Shown here: piece by piece, positions 52,385 through 61,486 of the stretch | How positions within the stretch are numbered: position 1 is the stretch's first letter | How the letters are laid out: the number at the start of each line of letters is the position of its first letter | Assembly: GCA_016703025.1 (NCBI GenBank) | Contig: JADJCV010000004.1 | Location: 1,677,501-1,741,500 of the forward strand | Direction: 5' to 3' | From: Candidatus Avedoeria danica | Lineage (GTDB): Bacteria; Chloroflexota; Anaerolineae; Epilineales; Epilineaceae | Length of the DNA: 64,000 nt | Translations under genes and position numbers: made by a program | Notes under the pieces: model-generated | What the model was told of the DNA's origin: nothing | The model's database searches: none | Seen by the model: only the letters and a program-made list of their open reading frames with translations

Positions 52385-53546
52385 ATGAAATCCAAGCCAC
52401 TCGATGACACGGCCAAGGGCAGCGACCGGATCGCCGACAATTCACGTCACGAAAGGGAACGGCCCGATTCCGGGGCCGAAATCGTCGCCGTTCCGGCGCT
52501 CGACATCACCGCGATCCCCGATCGCATGAGCGTCTGGATGGAGCGCTACCAGACGTTTGCCGTCGCCGGTAATCGCTCGCCGGCGGTGGCCATCAAGATC
52601 GCCTTGCACCTCGGGCGCTTTCGCACGTTCTTCGAGGAAGCCTACGGCCACGACCGGCTTTCCGTCTGCCTGCAGCGCGATGTCACCGCTTGGCAGCGAG
52701 CTCTTGTCGCCTTGGGCCTGGCGCCGGCGACCGTCAGCAACCACCTGGCATCGCTCTCGGCCTTCACGTCATGGGTGTACAGCGTGGCGCCCGGCCTGTT
52801 TCCGCTGGGGGATCCGACCAAGGGCGTGTCCGAGTTGGGACTGCCGCCGCTGGAACCACGGTCGCTCTCTGAGGCCCAGGTGCGCTCCCCTGAAGAATCT
52901 GTGCGACCGACTGCCCAAGCTGGCCCACAAGAGGGGCCGCCGCTGGGCCGCCCAGGAGAGCAGGCCCCATGCGTATCGCCGACCCTGGCGGGATCGGGCG
53001 CTCGTGTTCCTACTTCTTTCAACCGGCCTGCGGCGCGAGGAAGTGGTGCGCCTCAACCTCGACCAGGTCGAGCCCCGCACGGCTGAGGCCTTGCGGCGCG
53101 CAAAGCGATCCACGATCACAGGGGTGCTGGGCAAGGGCAAGAGTCAGCGCACCGTGTTCCTGTCGGCCGATGCCAGGACGGCTCTTGCCGACTACCTGGA
53201 GAAGGAGCGACAAGGCGACGCCAATGAGGCCGCCGACGCACTCTTCCTGAGTGCCCGAGGCCTTGGCGCCCGCCGGGATGACGGTCGCCTGTCGGTGCGG
53301 GCGATCAATCGGGTTCTGGAGTACATCGGCCGGCTGCATGACGCCGAGGTGCCTGGGGCCGGCCGGCGAGTGAGTCCGCTGCGGCCACATGATCTGCGGC
53401 ACACGTTCGCGTTCCTGCTCTCTCGGGCTACGAATGCCGACGCCTACGAGCTCGAACGGCGGCTGGGTCATCGTTCTGGCCGTTACATCAGCCGCTACAC
53501 CAACCCGCCCGAGGCGGTGGCAGCTGGGTACGTGGAGGACTTGTGA
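52385..53546 (+). CDS. Transposon tyrosine recombinase (frameshift in C-run)
   Basis: The N-terminal half (MKSKPLDDTAKGSDR...) carries a core-binding domain (VAIKIALHLGRFRTFFEEAYG). At the CCCC run near 52888 the frame must shift by one to continue as LKNLCDRLPKLAHKRGR and a complete catalytic domain: LLLSTGLRREEVVRLN, GKGKSQRT, HDLRHTFAF and LGHRSGRYISRYTN. The joined product is ~386 residues. It is probably an assembly indel because the rest is intact. The stop overlaps the transposase GTG (GTGA). Confidence 0.85.
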
Positions 53547-54992
53547 ACCTGGCGGAGCTGTCGGAGGCCGAGCGAGAGCAGGCCCTGGCCCGCTTCGCGC
53601 TTTTGCGACTCCACCTTGAAGATGGCCTTTCGGCACATCAGACGGCCACCGACGCCAACGTCTCGACGCGCACCGTTCAGCGTTGGGCGCGCTCATATCG
53701 AACAATTGGACTGTCCGGACTCGTCCGCAAGCCCCGCTCCGATCAGGGGCATCGGAAATTACCGGACGATCTCGTGCGATTGATCGAGGGCCTCGCGCTG
53801 CGGCGGCCGCCTCCAACCGCCGCAACCGTCTGCCGGCAGGCCGCTGAAGTGGCCGAGCAGCAGGGCTGGCCCATTCCCCGCTACAAAACGGTCTACGACA
53901 TCGTTCGGCACCTCGACCCGGCGCTCACCACCCTCGCCCATGATGGTGACAAGGCCTACGCCGACACCTTCGATCTGATCTACCGGCGAACAGCCGCTCG
54001 CCCGAACGAGATCTGGCAGGCGGATCACACCCTCCTGGACATCTGGGTGCTGGATCAACGGGACCGCCCAGCTCAGCCGTGGCTCACGATCGTCATGGAT
54101 GACTTCAGTCGAGCCGTCGCCGGCTACGCGTTGAACCTCGGCGCCCCCGTCAGCGGTCAACACGGCGCTGGCGCTACGCCAGGCGATCTGGCGCAAGGGG
54201 CATCCGCATTGGCACATCTGCGGCATCCCCGACATCTTCTATACGGATCACGGCAGCGACTTCACGTCGCGTCATCTGGAACAGGTGGCCGCCGACCTCA
54301 AGATGCGGCTCGTGTTCTCCACCGTCGCCGTCCCCCGGGGCCGTGGCAAGATCGAGCGCTTCTTCGAGACCGTCAACCAGCTCCTGCTGTGTCAACTGCC
54401 CGGCTACGCACCGGCCGGCACACCGCAGCCGACACCGACTTTGAGCCTCTCCGATCTCGATGAGCGCGTGGGCCGGTTCGTCGCCGACGACTATCACCAG
54501 CGGCCGCACGGCGAGACCGGGGAACGCCCTCAGGAACGATGGTTGAACGGCGCCTTCATACCTCGCCTGCCTGCGACCCTGGAAGAGCTTGACCTCCTGC
54601 TGTTGACCGTCGCCACCGCGCGGCAGGTGCACCCGGACGGCATTCACTTCCAGGGCATGCGCTACTTGGACCTGACACTGGCGGCCTACGTCGGGGAGGC
54701 AGTGACCATTCGCTACGATCCTCGTGATCTAGGCGAGGTGCGCGTGTTTCACCAGGACCGCTTCCTGTGCCGGGCCGTCTGTGCGGAACTGGCCGGCGAG
54801 ACGATCTCACTCAAGGATCTCATCCGTGCCCGACGGCAACGGCGCCGCGAACTGAAAGGCACCCTTGCTGAGCGAGAGCGGCACGTGGCTGTGTTCATCC
54901 AGAGCCCCAAACCCCTACCGGCGGAGAGAACTGAGGACGAGCCACCGTCGCCCGACGCCCCGCGTCGATTGAAGCGCTACGTGGATGACTGA
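53543..54992 (+). CDS. DDE transposase, TniA/Mu type (frameshift in C-run)
   Basis: Starts with GTG (MNLAELSEAEREQALARFALL). An N-terminal HTH (SAHQTATDANVSTRTVQRWARSY) precedes the rve-type catalytic core. The DDE residues are in IWQADHTLLDIWV (Asp), FYTDHGSDFTS (Asp) and GRGKIERFFETVN (Glu). A C-terminal beta-barrel of Mu type (QGMRYLDLTLAAYVGEAVTIRYDPRDLGEV) follows. A one-base shift in the CCCCC run near 54146 is needed between the first and second Asp. The joined length is ~482 residues. Its stop overlaps the ATPase start. Confidence 0.87.
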
Positions 54993-55787
54993 CGTGGAGT
55001 CGGGCTTCGTCGCCACCAAGGAGCACCGGCGCTTCGTGGAGTTCTGCGAGGCCTGCCGGCGGCACCGATACATCGGCCTCTGCTACGGCCCTCCCGGTGT
55101 GGGCAAGACTCTTTCCGCTCGGACGTACTCCAGCTGGGACGTGTTGGAGCCCTTCCTGTCGCGCTACGTGCTCGGCGATGAGCCGCCAGCGGGAGTCGAT
55201 GAATGCTTTACCGTCTTCTACACACCCGAGGTCGCCAACTCACCGCGGTCGGTCGATCGCGGCCTTGGCTTGCTCCTCCTTCGGCTTCCTCTGTGCCTCT
55301 CCGGAAACCAAGACCGGCGAGTTGTATCCGACCTCCACGGAGCTGGCCGCCAGAGTGCAGCTGGTGATCGTTGATGAAGCTGACCGGCTCAAGATGGCGA
55401 GCCTGGAGCACCTGCGGGACACCCTACGATCGGGGTCGCTTTGGCATGATATTGATCGGGATGCCGGGGATGGAGAAGCGTCTGGCCCGCTACGCTCAGC
55501 TGTACTCGCGCGTGGGGTTCGTTCATGCCTACCGACCGCTCGGCGCCGAGGAGGTCGGCTTCGTGCTTGGGCGCCATTGGCAGCAGTTGGGGTTGAACGT
55601 CTCGGCCGAGGACTTCACCGATGTCGAGGCGATGGCGGCAGTGGTACGCATCACCGGAGGCAACTTCCGGCTGATCCACCGGCTGCTTGCCCAGGTTCAA
55701 CGCATCCTGGAGATCAATGAGCTGAAGACGGTCACCGGAGAGGTGGTCGAAGCGGCGCGGGAGGGGCTGGTCATCGGGCCGATGTGA
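54985..55787 (+). CDS. TniB/TnsC-like transposition ATPase (two frameshifts)
   Basis: An AAA ATPase beginning MTDVESGFVATKEHRRFVEF. Walker A is GPPGVGKT and Walker B LVIVDEADRL. Later FGMILIGMPGMEKRLARYAQLYSRVGF and TGGNFRLIHRLLAQVQRI are typical of TniB/TnsC/IstB regulators, which choose targets and activate the transposase. Frame shifts are needed near 55250 and near 55428; the joined length is ~267 residues. It starts inside the transposase gene's last 8 bp. Confidence 0.83.
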
Positions 55788-55829
55788 GACGAACCAGTGG
55801 GACTGGGCGACGGATACCGCTGCTGAAAG

Positions 55830-55855
55830 GGCGACAGATACCGAGGAAGATCACA
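55830..55855 (-). repeat. Right terminal inverted repeat of the transposon
   Basis: Exact reverse complement of 51872-51897. An inner, slightly diverged copy (rc CGGTATCCGTCGCC) lies at about 55806-55820. Confidence 0.85.
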
Positions 55856-56084
55856 TGTCAAGGAGCAATCGCTGGAGCGACCGACCATCTCGGCACGAGT
55901 TAGAAAAAGGGAGGTTTGTCTTACCGAAACCGGAATGTGTCGCAACCGATCCGGCTGTAAACCCCGACAACCCACCGCCTGAGGACATCGCCTGGATGTC
56001 GGTGGTTGGCCGATCGTAAGCGTTCAGGGATCCAGCCGAGGGTAGTGGTTGCCGAGAGGCAGGAGGCGGCGTAAGCTGCAGGGC

Positions 56085-56240
56085 ATGAAGATCGAGATTC
56101 TGACTGCCGGTACGCTCTGCGACCTCAAGCGGCGCGAGGAGCTACAAGATCTCTGCGAGTATATGCTGGCGAAGATCAGGCGGCTTGAAGCGCGGATCTA
56201 GCACCTCGAGGAGCAACAGCGGCGCAACTCGAGAAACTAA
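56085..56240 (+). pseudogene. IS66-like transposase N-terminal remnant
   Basis: An ATG at 56085 opens MKIEILTAGTLCDLKRREEL, reaches a TAG at 56199, and the same frame continues HLEEQQRRNSRN to a TAA at 56238. 'LEQQQRRNSRNS' is the typical N-terminal leucine-zipper/Asn-Ser segment of IS66-type transposases. The rest of the gene is absent, so this is a relic. GGAGG lies at 56062-56066. Confidence 0.55.
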
Positions 56241-56307
56241 TCACTGATCTCGCTCCGCCCGCGCTCGGCCCGGGCACGTGAACAGCGAGCAGTCACGGAG
56301 ATGCCGT

Positions 56308-59300
56308 ATGCAGTCCAGGTCGCGTTCCCGACTCGACGAGGGGCCACCGACCCCCGCCGATCTGCGCCTGCCAGGGGAAGGTCAACCTCTGACCAAGGAC
56401 GGAGCGTCGTCCGGTATCTCGAGGGCGACGCAAGTTGGGGTCGGTCTCGTGCTCGTCGCCGTGTTCGGCCGCACCGTGCTCGTCTCCGGTGCCCGCGAAA
56501 CCACGCTGTCTCCGTCCACCGCATTGTCAGCAGGCGCGGCGGACGGCGACCCCGTGCAGGTCGCATCGCCTCTACCTACCGACACCGTCGACCCCAACCC
56601 GCCGACGCCTACACCGATAGGGGGACCGACAGCGCAGATCAAGGCGTATGCGAGCCTCGATGTCGTCGGCGGGCGCGCCGCGGATTGCCCGGGCTGTAAT
56701 CGCTACATCAGCCCGTACGAACGCGAGGGCTTCGGGCCACGTCCGGTCTGGCCGATGACATTCCGACTGCTCGCCGACGACGGGCGCATCCTGGCCGTCG
56801 CCACGTCCGGCCCGGATGGGCCGGTCGCCATTGGGGTGCCGCACGAGCCGGTGAGCTCCGGCTACGTCCTGGAACTTCTCGCACCGCCGGAGGGGTACGA
56901 CCTCTGTCCGTACAGCCCGAGCGGACGCTGGATCCCGGCCGCGGACCTACGGAGCTCGTGGGACGAGACGTTCATCTTCCGCAACCACTGTCCGCTGGGC
57001 ACCGAGGGGACGTCGGTGCCGTTGCCGTCGAGCACATTGCGTCCGCCACCGACGTCAACCGTGACGTCGACGACGACGGCCCCGGTCACTGCGGTACCCA
57101 CCATGGCCACGCCGACGTTCGATCATCGGGTGACGCCGACCCACACCGCCACGGTGACCGCCTCGGCAACGCCCGAGGTTGTCGAGACGACCGTTCCGAC
57201 GTCGCCACCGACCTCAACGGCCACGTCGACGCCGACGGCCACTTCCACCGCGCTGCCCGTGACACCGGGCACTCCGCTCGCGATCCCGACGGCCGTGCCG
57301 GTCGCCGGACCACCGCTGACCGCCGACACAATGGTCCTCCGGAAGGAGGATGACCCAGAGGTCTTCTCTGGCTGCGTGGACGACGTCACCGCCTACGGAG
57401 ACGGCTACATCCTCTCCTGCAAGCACCTGCTTCAACGCGTCGCGCGCCGCCGGCCGAACGAGCCGCTGCGCGCGGTGTCCGAGCTGCAGGTCGAGGAGGC
57501 CAGCGGGTCGAAGGTGGATCGTCTCATCCGGACGGCCGGGCGCGTGTTCGCCCGCAGCTACGATCGGCGCATCCGCGAGCTACTCCCGTCGCCCGGCGAC
57601 CCCGTCCTCTTCAACACCGACCTGCACGCCGACCACTTGCTCGCTGTCGGCGACGTGCTGGTGGCGATCCAGAACCAGAGCGGCATGTTCGGGGATCGGT
57701 TCGCCCTCGTAACGATGGACGCGGAGAGCCTCGAGCGGTTGGGCGATTCGGGCGCTTCCGTCCCCCTATACGCGCCGATCGCCGATGACACGGCGCCTCT
57801 CGTCTACAACCGGACGTACGGCGTGCGGCTCGATGTCATCGACCTTGCCGATCCGACGACGCCGCGCTCGGCGGCCTCACACCCGGCGGGCACTCACATC
57901 GCGAACTGGTTCGCCAGCCCGTTCTACGCGCACGACGGCCTCGTCTACCTCAGCGTGAACGAGATGGCCGGCGCGACCGCCGTCCGGTGGTGGGCGGAGG
58001 TCTACGACTTCACGACCTCACCACCCTCGTTCGTCCGCCGGATCGAACTGTCGGCCGGCCTGCCCGTGCGCCTGCCGGTATCGCCGAGCGCCCAGCGCAT
58101 GCTCATCGCCGGCGGCATCCTCTTTGCTTCCCCCGGCGGTGGTTGGCTGGCGCGCGTCGACGTCCGCGATATGGATCATCCCATCGCGCTCCCGCCGCTC
58201 GCATTTCCCGGCAGCGAGCTCCGACTCGAAAGCATCGATGATCGCGTAATCGTCATCGTCGATGGGGTGCAATTGAACGTCATGCCGCCCGTACGCGACG
58301 CAGACCCCGGACTCGATGCGGTATGGAGCCCATGGTGGCCGCCCGATACTGTTGGTTCGATTCAGGTCGTCGGCGACGCAATGGCGATCGGCCAGAACCT
58401 GACGGTCAATGACCTGGCGCACTTCGACCACGAGTTCTTCGATATCCGCGACGCTGCCTCGCCCCGGCGGATCGGCCGCCTGCGCACGAACGGGCCGGAC
58501 GTGCTGGCGGACGCGGCTGGCACGATCATGGCGTTGGCCAACGGCGGGCTCGAAGTGCAGGGATACGAGCGCACGTCGGATGGCTCGCCACACGTCGTCT
58601 CCAAGTGGTGCTTGCCCGACGGACCGTGCCCTCCGGTCCCGGAGGCGACGCCTTTCGTGTCGATGGCCGCACGGGAGGCGACGGTCTTCGCCCAGCAGGC
58701 CGATGGAACACTCGTCGTGCTCGACTCGGCAAACAAGCCGCTGCCTCGGGAGATTGCACGCATGCACATCGCGGGCCTGAAGGCGGGGCCGATGCGGCAG
58801 GTAGGCAACCGGCTCGTGGTCCTGCCAAAGAACGAACCGCCGTTCGTCATGGACGTGACGAGCCCGGCCGCTGTGCGGCCAATAGGACCCCTCCTCGGAT
58901 TGCCCCCCGGCATCACCTTCGCCGCAGCCGTTGGAACCACGTTGGCCTTGGCGCGCGACGATCGCGTGTACTTCTTGGCAGTGCCGGCGAGCGGCCCGCC
59001 GACGGTCGTGTCCCAGCTGCAGCTCCCGACCAAGATCGAGGCCCTCGCGAGCGACGACAACCGCTGGTACGTCAAGCAGCGTGGCACCGACGGCACCGGC
59101 ATCGGCACCGTCTGGGTTGTGGCTGCGTTGCCTGCCAGCCCGCCCGAGGTCGTTGGCTGGCTACCGCTGCTCGGCTCATGGATGATGGGCGCCCGGGACG
59201 GCGTGCTCTACGGCGGCACGATGCTCTTTGGCGGACTCGAGGTTCGCTCGAATCTGCGCCCGGACGATGGATCGACCCCCGTCCCGACGCAAGCGCACAC

Positions 59301-59436
59301 CGCGACCCCGACCGCCACCGATAGCGCCCAGCCCATACCGAGCCGAACCCCCCCATCGACTCTCCGTCCGACCGCCACGCGCGAGCCTAACCAGCGCCTG
59401 TGGCTGCCGCTGACTCTTCGACCGCGACCGCGCTAG
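56308..59436 (+). CDS. Large exported protein with Thr/Pro linkers (propeller-like)
   Basis: A 1042-residue protein. The ATG at 56308 (GGAG 7 bp upstream) is preferred over a GTG at 56278. It has a signal anchor near residues 45-62 (ATQVGVGLVLVAVFGRTVLV). A short beta domain with paired cysteines (ADCPGCNRYISPYEREGFGP) is followed by a Thr/Pro linker (~240-340). A ~650-residue region of repeated beta blades follows (ALVTMDAESLERLGDSG, VRLDVIDLADPTTPRSAASH, WLARVDVRDMDHPIALP), each of the LVIP/beta-propeller style 'xxVDVxDPxxP'. A second TP linker and the tail RLWLPLTLRPRPR end the protein. Surface protein of unknown function. Confidence 0.8.
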   Translation: MQSRSRSRLDEGPPTPADLRLPGEGQPLTKDGASSGISRATQVGVGLVLVAVFGRTVLVSGARETTLSPSTALSAGAADGDPVQVASPLPTDTVDPNPPTPTPIGGPTAQIKAYASLDVVGGRAADCPGCNRYISPYEREGFGPRPVWPMTFRLLADDGRILAVATSGPDGPVAIGVPHEPVSSGYVLELLAPPEGYDLCPYSPSGRWIPAADLRSSWDETFIFRNHCPLGTEGTSVPLPSSTLRPPPTSTVTSTTTAPVTAVPTMATPTFDHRVTPTHTATVTASATPEVVETTVPTSPPTSTATSTPTATSTALPVTPGTPLAIPTAVPVAGPPLTADTMVLRKEDDPEVFSGCVDDVTAYGDGYILSCKHLLQRVARRRPNEPLRAVSELQVEEASGSKVDRLIRTAGRVFARSYDRRIRELLPSPGDPVLFNTDLHADHLLAVGDVLVAIQNQSGMFGDRFALVTMDAESLERLGDSGASVPLYAPIADDTAPLVYNRTYGVRLDVIDLADPTTPRSAASHPAGTHIANWFASPFYAHDGLVYLSVNEMAGATAVRWWAEVYDFTTSPPSFVRRIELSAGLPVRLPVSPSAQRMLIAGGILFASPGGGWLARVDVRDMDHPIALPPLAFPGSELRLESIDDRVIVIVDGVQLNVMPPVRDADPGLDAVWSPWWPPDTVGSIQVVGDAMAIGQNLTVNDLAHFDHEFFDIRDAASPRRIGRLRTNGPDVLADAAGTIMALANGGLEVQGYERTSDGSPHVVSKWCLPDGPCPPVPEATPFVSMAAREATVFAQQADGTLVVLDSANKPLPREIARMHIAGLKAGPMRQVGNRLVVLPKNEPPFVMDVTSPAAVRPIGPLLGLPPGITFAAAVGTTLALARDDRVYFLAVPASGPPTVVSQLQLPTKIEALASDDNRWYVKQRGTDGTGIGTVWVVAALPASPPEVVGWLPLLGSWMMGARDGVLYGGTMLFGGLEVRSNLRPDDGSTPVPTQAHTATPTATDSAQPIPSRTPPSTLRPTATREPNQRLWLPLTLRPRPR

Positions 59437-59531
59437 GCGTCGAGCACGTGACCATGCGTCTCGCGCACACTTTGCTCACGGTCATAAGGGCTGCACCCTT
59501 CACGGTGGCCGTGCTCGCCTGTGTTGCGCGT

Positions 59532-59843
59532 TTAGCATCCACCCGCCAAGACGGATGCTGAGACCATGAGAAGAATGCTGGCAACGAGGCGCTGGCTGCT
59601 CTGGCCCGTGCGGGCACGTACGGCTTTCGTGAGGCCGATCGCGACGACTCCGAGCTCGATCGCCACCGCTCCTCCCCAGTGGAGGATTGGGGAAGTGTCC
59701 GCCTGAACGCCTGCCTTCGAGACGGCTGAAAAGGGGTCACCGCCGTCTCGAAAAGGAAGGTCTTCGAGACGGCCAAACCTCGGATCCAAGGTGTTGGCGA
59801 GGAGAATCATCAACGGCCGCCGCGACAACGGCCCTGGGCTCAT
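59532..59843 (-). CDS. Small hydrophobic protein coupled to nucleotidyltransferase
   Basis: A 103-residue ORF whose ATG overlaps the stop of the nucleotidyltransferase gene (ATGA). The second half has two hydrophobic segments (GGAVAIELGVVAIGLTKAV and LVASILLMVSASVLAGGC). It is not HEPN-like. The underlying DNA contains three copies of CGAGACGGC in alternating orientation (59718, 59742, 59765). Could be a fragment of a larger membrane protein. Confidence 0.4.
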   Translation of the reverse strand: MSPGPLSRRPLMILLANTLDPRFGRLEDLPFRDGGDPFSAVSKAGVQADTSPILHWGGAVAIELGVVAIGLTKAVRARTGQSSQRLVASILLMVSASVLAGGC

Positions 59844-60292
59844 CGCTTGTCTGCCAACACCAGCCGCTGCCGTTCGCGCTCCAGCGGCGCGAGATCGCCG
59901 GCGCGGCGCAGGACGTATGGGTCGAACTCGTCCGCGTCATCGGCGTCGGCCGCGAACAGGCGCTCGCCGCGAACGACGTTGGCCGCCACGAACGGGTCGG
60001 CGTCGGCGAGTGAGATCAGATCGACGCGCTCGACGCCCAGCAACGCCTCGAGCGCCTGCGCCAACCGCACCTTGGCCTCGACGTCGAGGCGCACGTCGCG
60101 CGCGGCGAGCACGCCGATGTCGACGTCCGAGCCGCCCGAGCCCATGGCTTCGAGCCGACCCCGGTGCCATTCGACGACCTCGCCGGCGCGGCTGCCGAAG
60201 ACGTAGAGGATCGCGACGCCGTGCGCCGCGCAGAGTGCGGCCAGCACGGCGTCGCGGTCGGACGACCCGGGTGGGACGGTGTGCGGGAGCAT
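59840..60292 (-). CDS. MNT-type nucleotidyltransferase
   Basis: A 150-residue minimal nucleotidyltransferase of the pol-beta fold. The signature is FGSRAGEVV (GSxxx at 33-37) followed by GGSDVDIGVL with metal-binding D56 and D58. Such proteins normally pair with a HEPN partner (HepT) and act as antitoxins that AMPylate the toxin, or modify other small targets. No HEPN gene is adjacent here. Confidence 0.85.
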   Translation of the reverse strand: MLPHTVPPGSSDRDAVLAALCAAHGVAILYVFGSRAGEVVEWHRGRLEAMGSGGSDVDIGVLAARDVRLDVEAKVRLAQALEALLGVERVDLISLADADPFVAANVVRGERLFAADADDADEFDPYVLRRAGDLAPLERERQRLVLADKR

Positions 60293-60406
60293 GGGCAGAT
60301 TATGGGCACTTCCCGCCCCGGGTCGTCCGTCGGAGCTGGCCCGAGCATTGCACGATCCGCCGATGGCCGACGTCGGTCGCGATCCGCTCGGTCAGCCTGT
60401 CTCGCG

Positions 60407-61141
60407 CTACGCCTCCGGCGCGCCGGCGGCCACCATGCCCGCCGTGATCGGTGAGGGCTTGAAGCCCTTGACGATCAGCCAGACGCCCAGCGAGAACTCC
60501 CAGAGCGCGATCGGGAGCGCGGCGAGCCCCGCTTGCACGGACACGGATGGCCAGACGCCGAACAGGATGGCGGCGTCGGAAGTGAGGAGCGCGGCCGCTC
60601 CGATGAGCCCGAGCACGGGCAGAACGCGCGGCACCAGACGCGACTGGTACATCAGGGTGCCGAGCAACAGGCCGTTCACGGCCGGAATCAGGCTCTGACT
60701 GACGAAGAACGTCCGGTCGTACAGGGCGGCCAGCGTACGCCCTGCCACCAACGCCTCGGCGCCGGCTCCGGCCTGGCGCAAGGTCACGATCGTCAGGAGG
60801 CTGGCGACGCCGGCGAAGATCAGGGCGCCTTCCAAGACCCGCGAGCTGACGAGGCCGAGCGCCATCCCTTCGTTCTGCCGCTTGAGCACCGGGTACAGAG
60901 CGACCGCAGTGCCGATACCGGCGAGGGCCACGATGATCTCCAGGACGCCGCCGATGAGGACGCCGGTGTCCGGGCCAGGACCGACGATGTAGTTCGGATC
61001 GTGCACCGGAACGTAGAGGGAGAGGAGGGTCGGGATCGAGACGAAGGTGAGCACGTAGAAGACGCCTGCGACGAGCGCGGTCTTCCGCAGCGAGGTCATC
61101 GGGGCGCGCTTCGTCGCGGTCGGGCTGGTGGCGGTCGTCAT
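60407..61141 (-). CDS. DUF4386 membrane protein
   Basis: A 244-residue membrane protein with six to seven helices. The start MTTATSPTATKRAPM at 61141 has GGAGA 7 bp upstream. MTSLRKTALVAGVFYVLTFVSIPTLLSLYVPV and the later FFVSQSLIPAVNGLLLGTLMYQSRLVPRVLPVLG and ALWEFSLGVWLIVKGFKPSP are characteristic of DUF4386 proteins. Function unknown. It stands alone between the nucleotidyltransferase and the large P-domain protein. Confidence 0.88.
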   Translation of the reverse strand: MTTATSPTATKRAPMTSLRKTALVAGVFYVLTFVSIPTLLSLYVPVHDPNYIVGPGPDTGVLIGGVLEIIVALAGIGTAVALYPVLKRQNEGMALGLVSSRVLEGALIFAGVASLLTIVTLRQAGAGAEALVAGRTLAALYDRTFFVSQSLIPAVNGLLLGTLMYQSRLVPRVLPVLGLIGAAALLTSDAAILFGVWPSVSVQAGLAALPIALWEFSLGVWLIVKGFKPSPITAGMVAAGAPEA

Positions 61142-61246
61142 GTCGTTCTCCACTCGGTGTACGGCATAGGTTTCCAGCCGAAGGGTCAGTGTACAGCATG
61201 GCTTCGCACAGGTGTTCCAATTTCGTGCCAGGAAGTCCCCCACTTC

Positions 61247-61297
61247 CAGGCTGGAAACGGGGGTTCACCCCCCGTGGTTCCCACGGTTTCCAGCCTG
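61247..61297. repeat. REP-like imperfect palindrome
   Basis: CAGGCTGGAAAC (61247-61258) and GTTTCCAGCCTG (61286-61297) form outer arms; GGGGG/CCCCCC form an inner stem. Another GTTTCCAGCC copy lies near 61168. Resembles a dispersed palindromic repeat. Confidence 0.6.
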
Positions 61298-61355
61298 AAA
61301 ACCCAGGACCGAACGCGCTCGCCCTCCAACCGCCCGCCCTCCGCCCGCAGCAACG

Positions 61356-61391
61356 CGACGGCCCGGCGCAGTTTCCCGCGCCGGGCCGTCG
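61356..61391 (-). terminator. Strong hairpin after the P-domain gene
   Basis: CGACGGCCCGGCGC (61356-61369) and its exact reverse complement (61378-61391) enclose an 8-nt loop. It lies ~95 bp beyond the stop of the minus-strand gene at 61487, so a terminator of that gene is likely. Confidence 0.65.
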
Positions 61392-61486
61392 TCTCGTCTT
61401 CTACTGGTGGGCGCGGCTGCCGCGCCCCTGCACCACCGTCAAGGGTTTCAGCGCAGGGTCTGCGCGGTCACCCTCTTGGCCATCAC

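Larger units (their letters stand above)
51865..55861 (+). mobile_element. ~4-kb transposon with tyrosine recombinase, DDE transposase and ATPase
   Basis: Bounded by inverted repeats that include a perfect 26-bp match (51872-51897 against 55830-55855). Each end carries a second, inner copy of the TATCTGTCGCC core (left 51911-51921, right near 55806-55818). Repeated end sites are typical of TniA/TnsB-type transposases. Inside are a small secreted-protein gene and three overlapping genes: tyrosine recombinase, DDE transposase and AAA ATPase. The exact outer ends and target duplication are not resolved. Confidence 0.8.

Noticed and set aside
53543..55787. IS21-type istA/istB element
   Set aside because: Order and an AAA helper are similar, but the doubled end repeats, the Mu-type C-terminal barrel and the coupled tyrosine recombinase fit TniA/TniB-like elements better.
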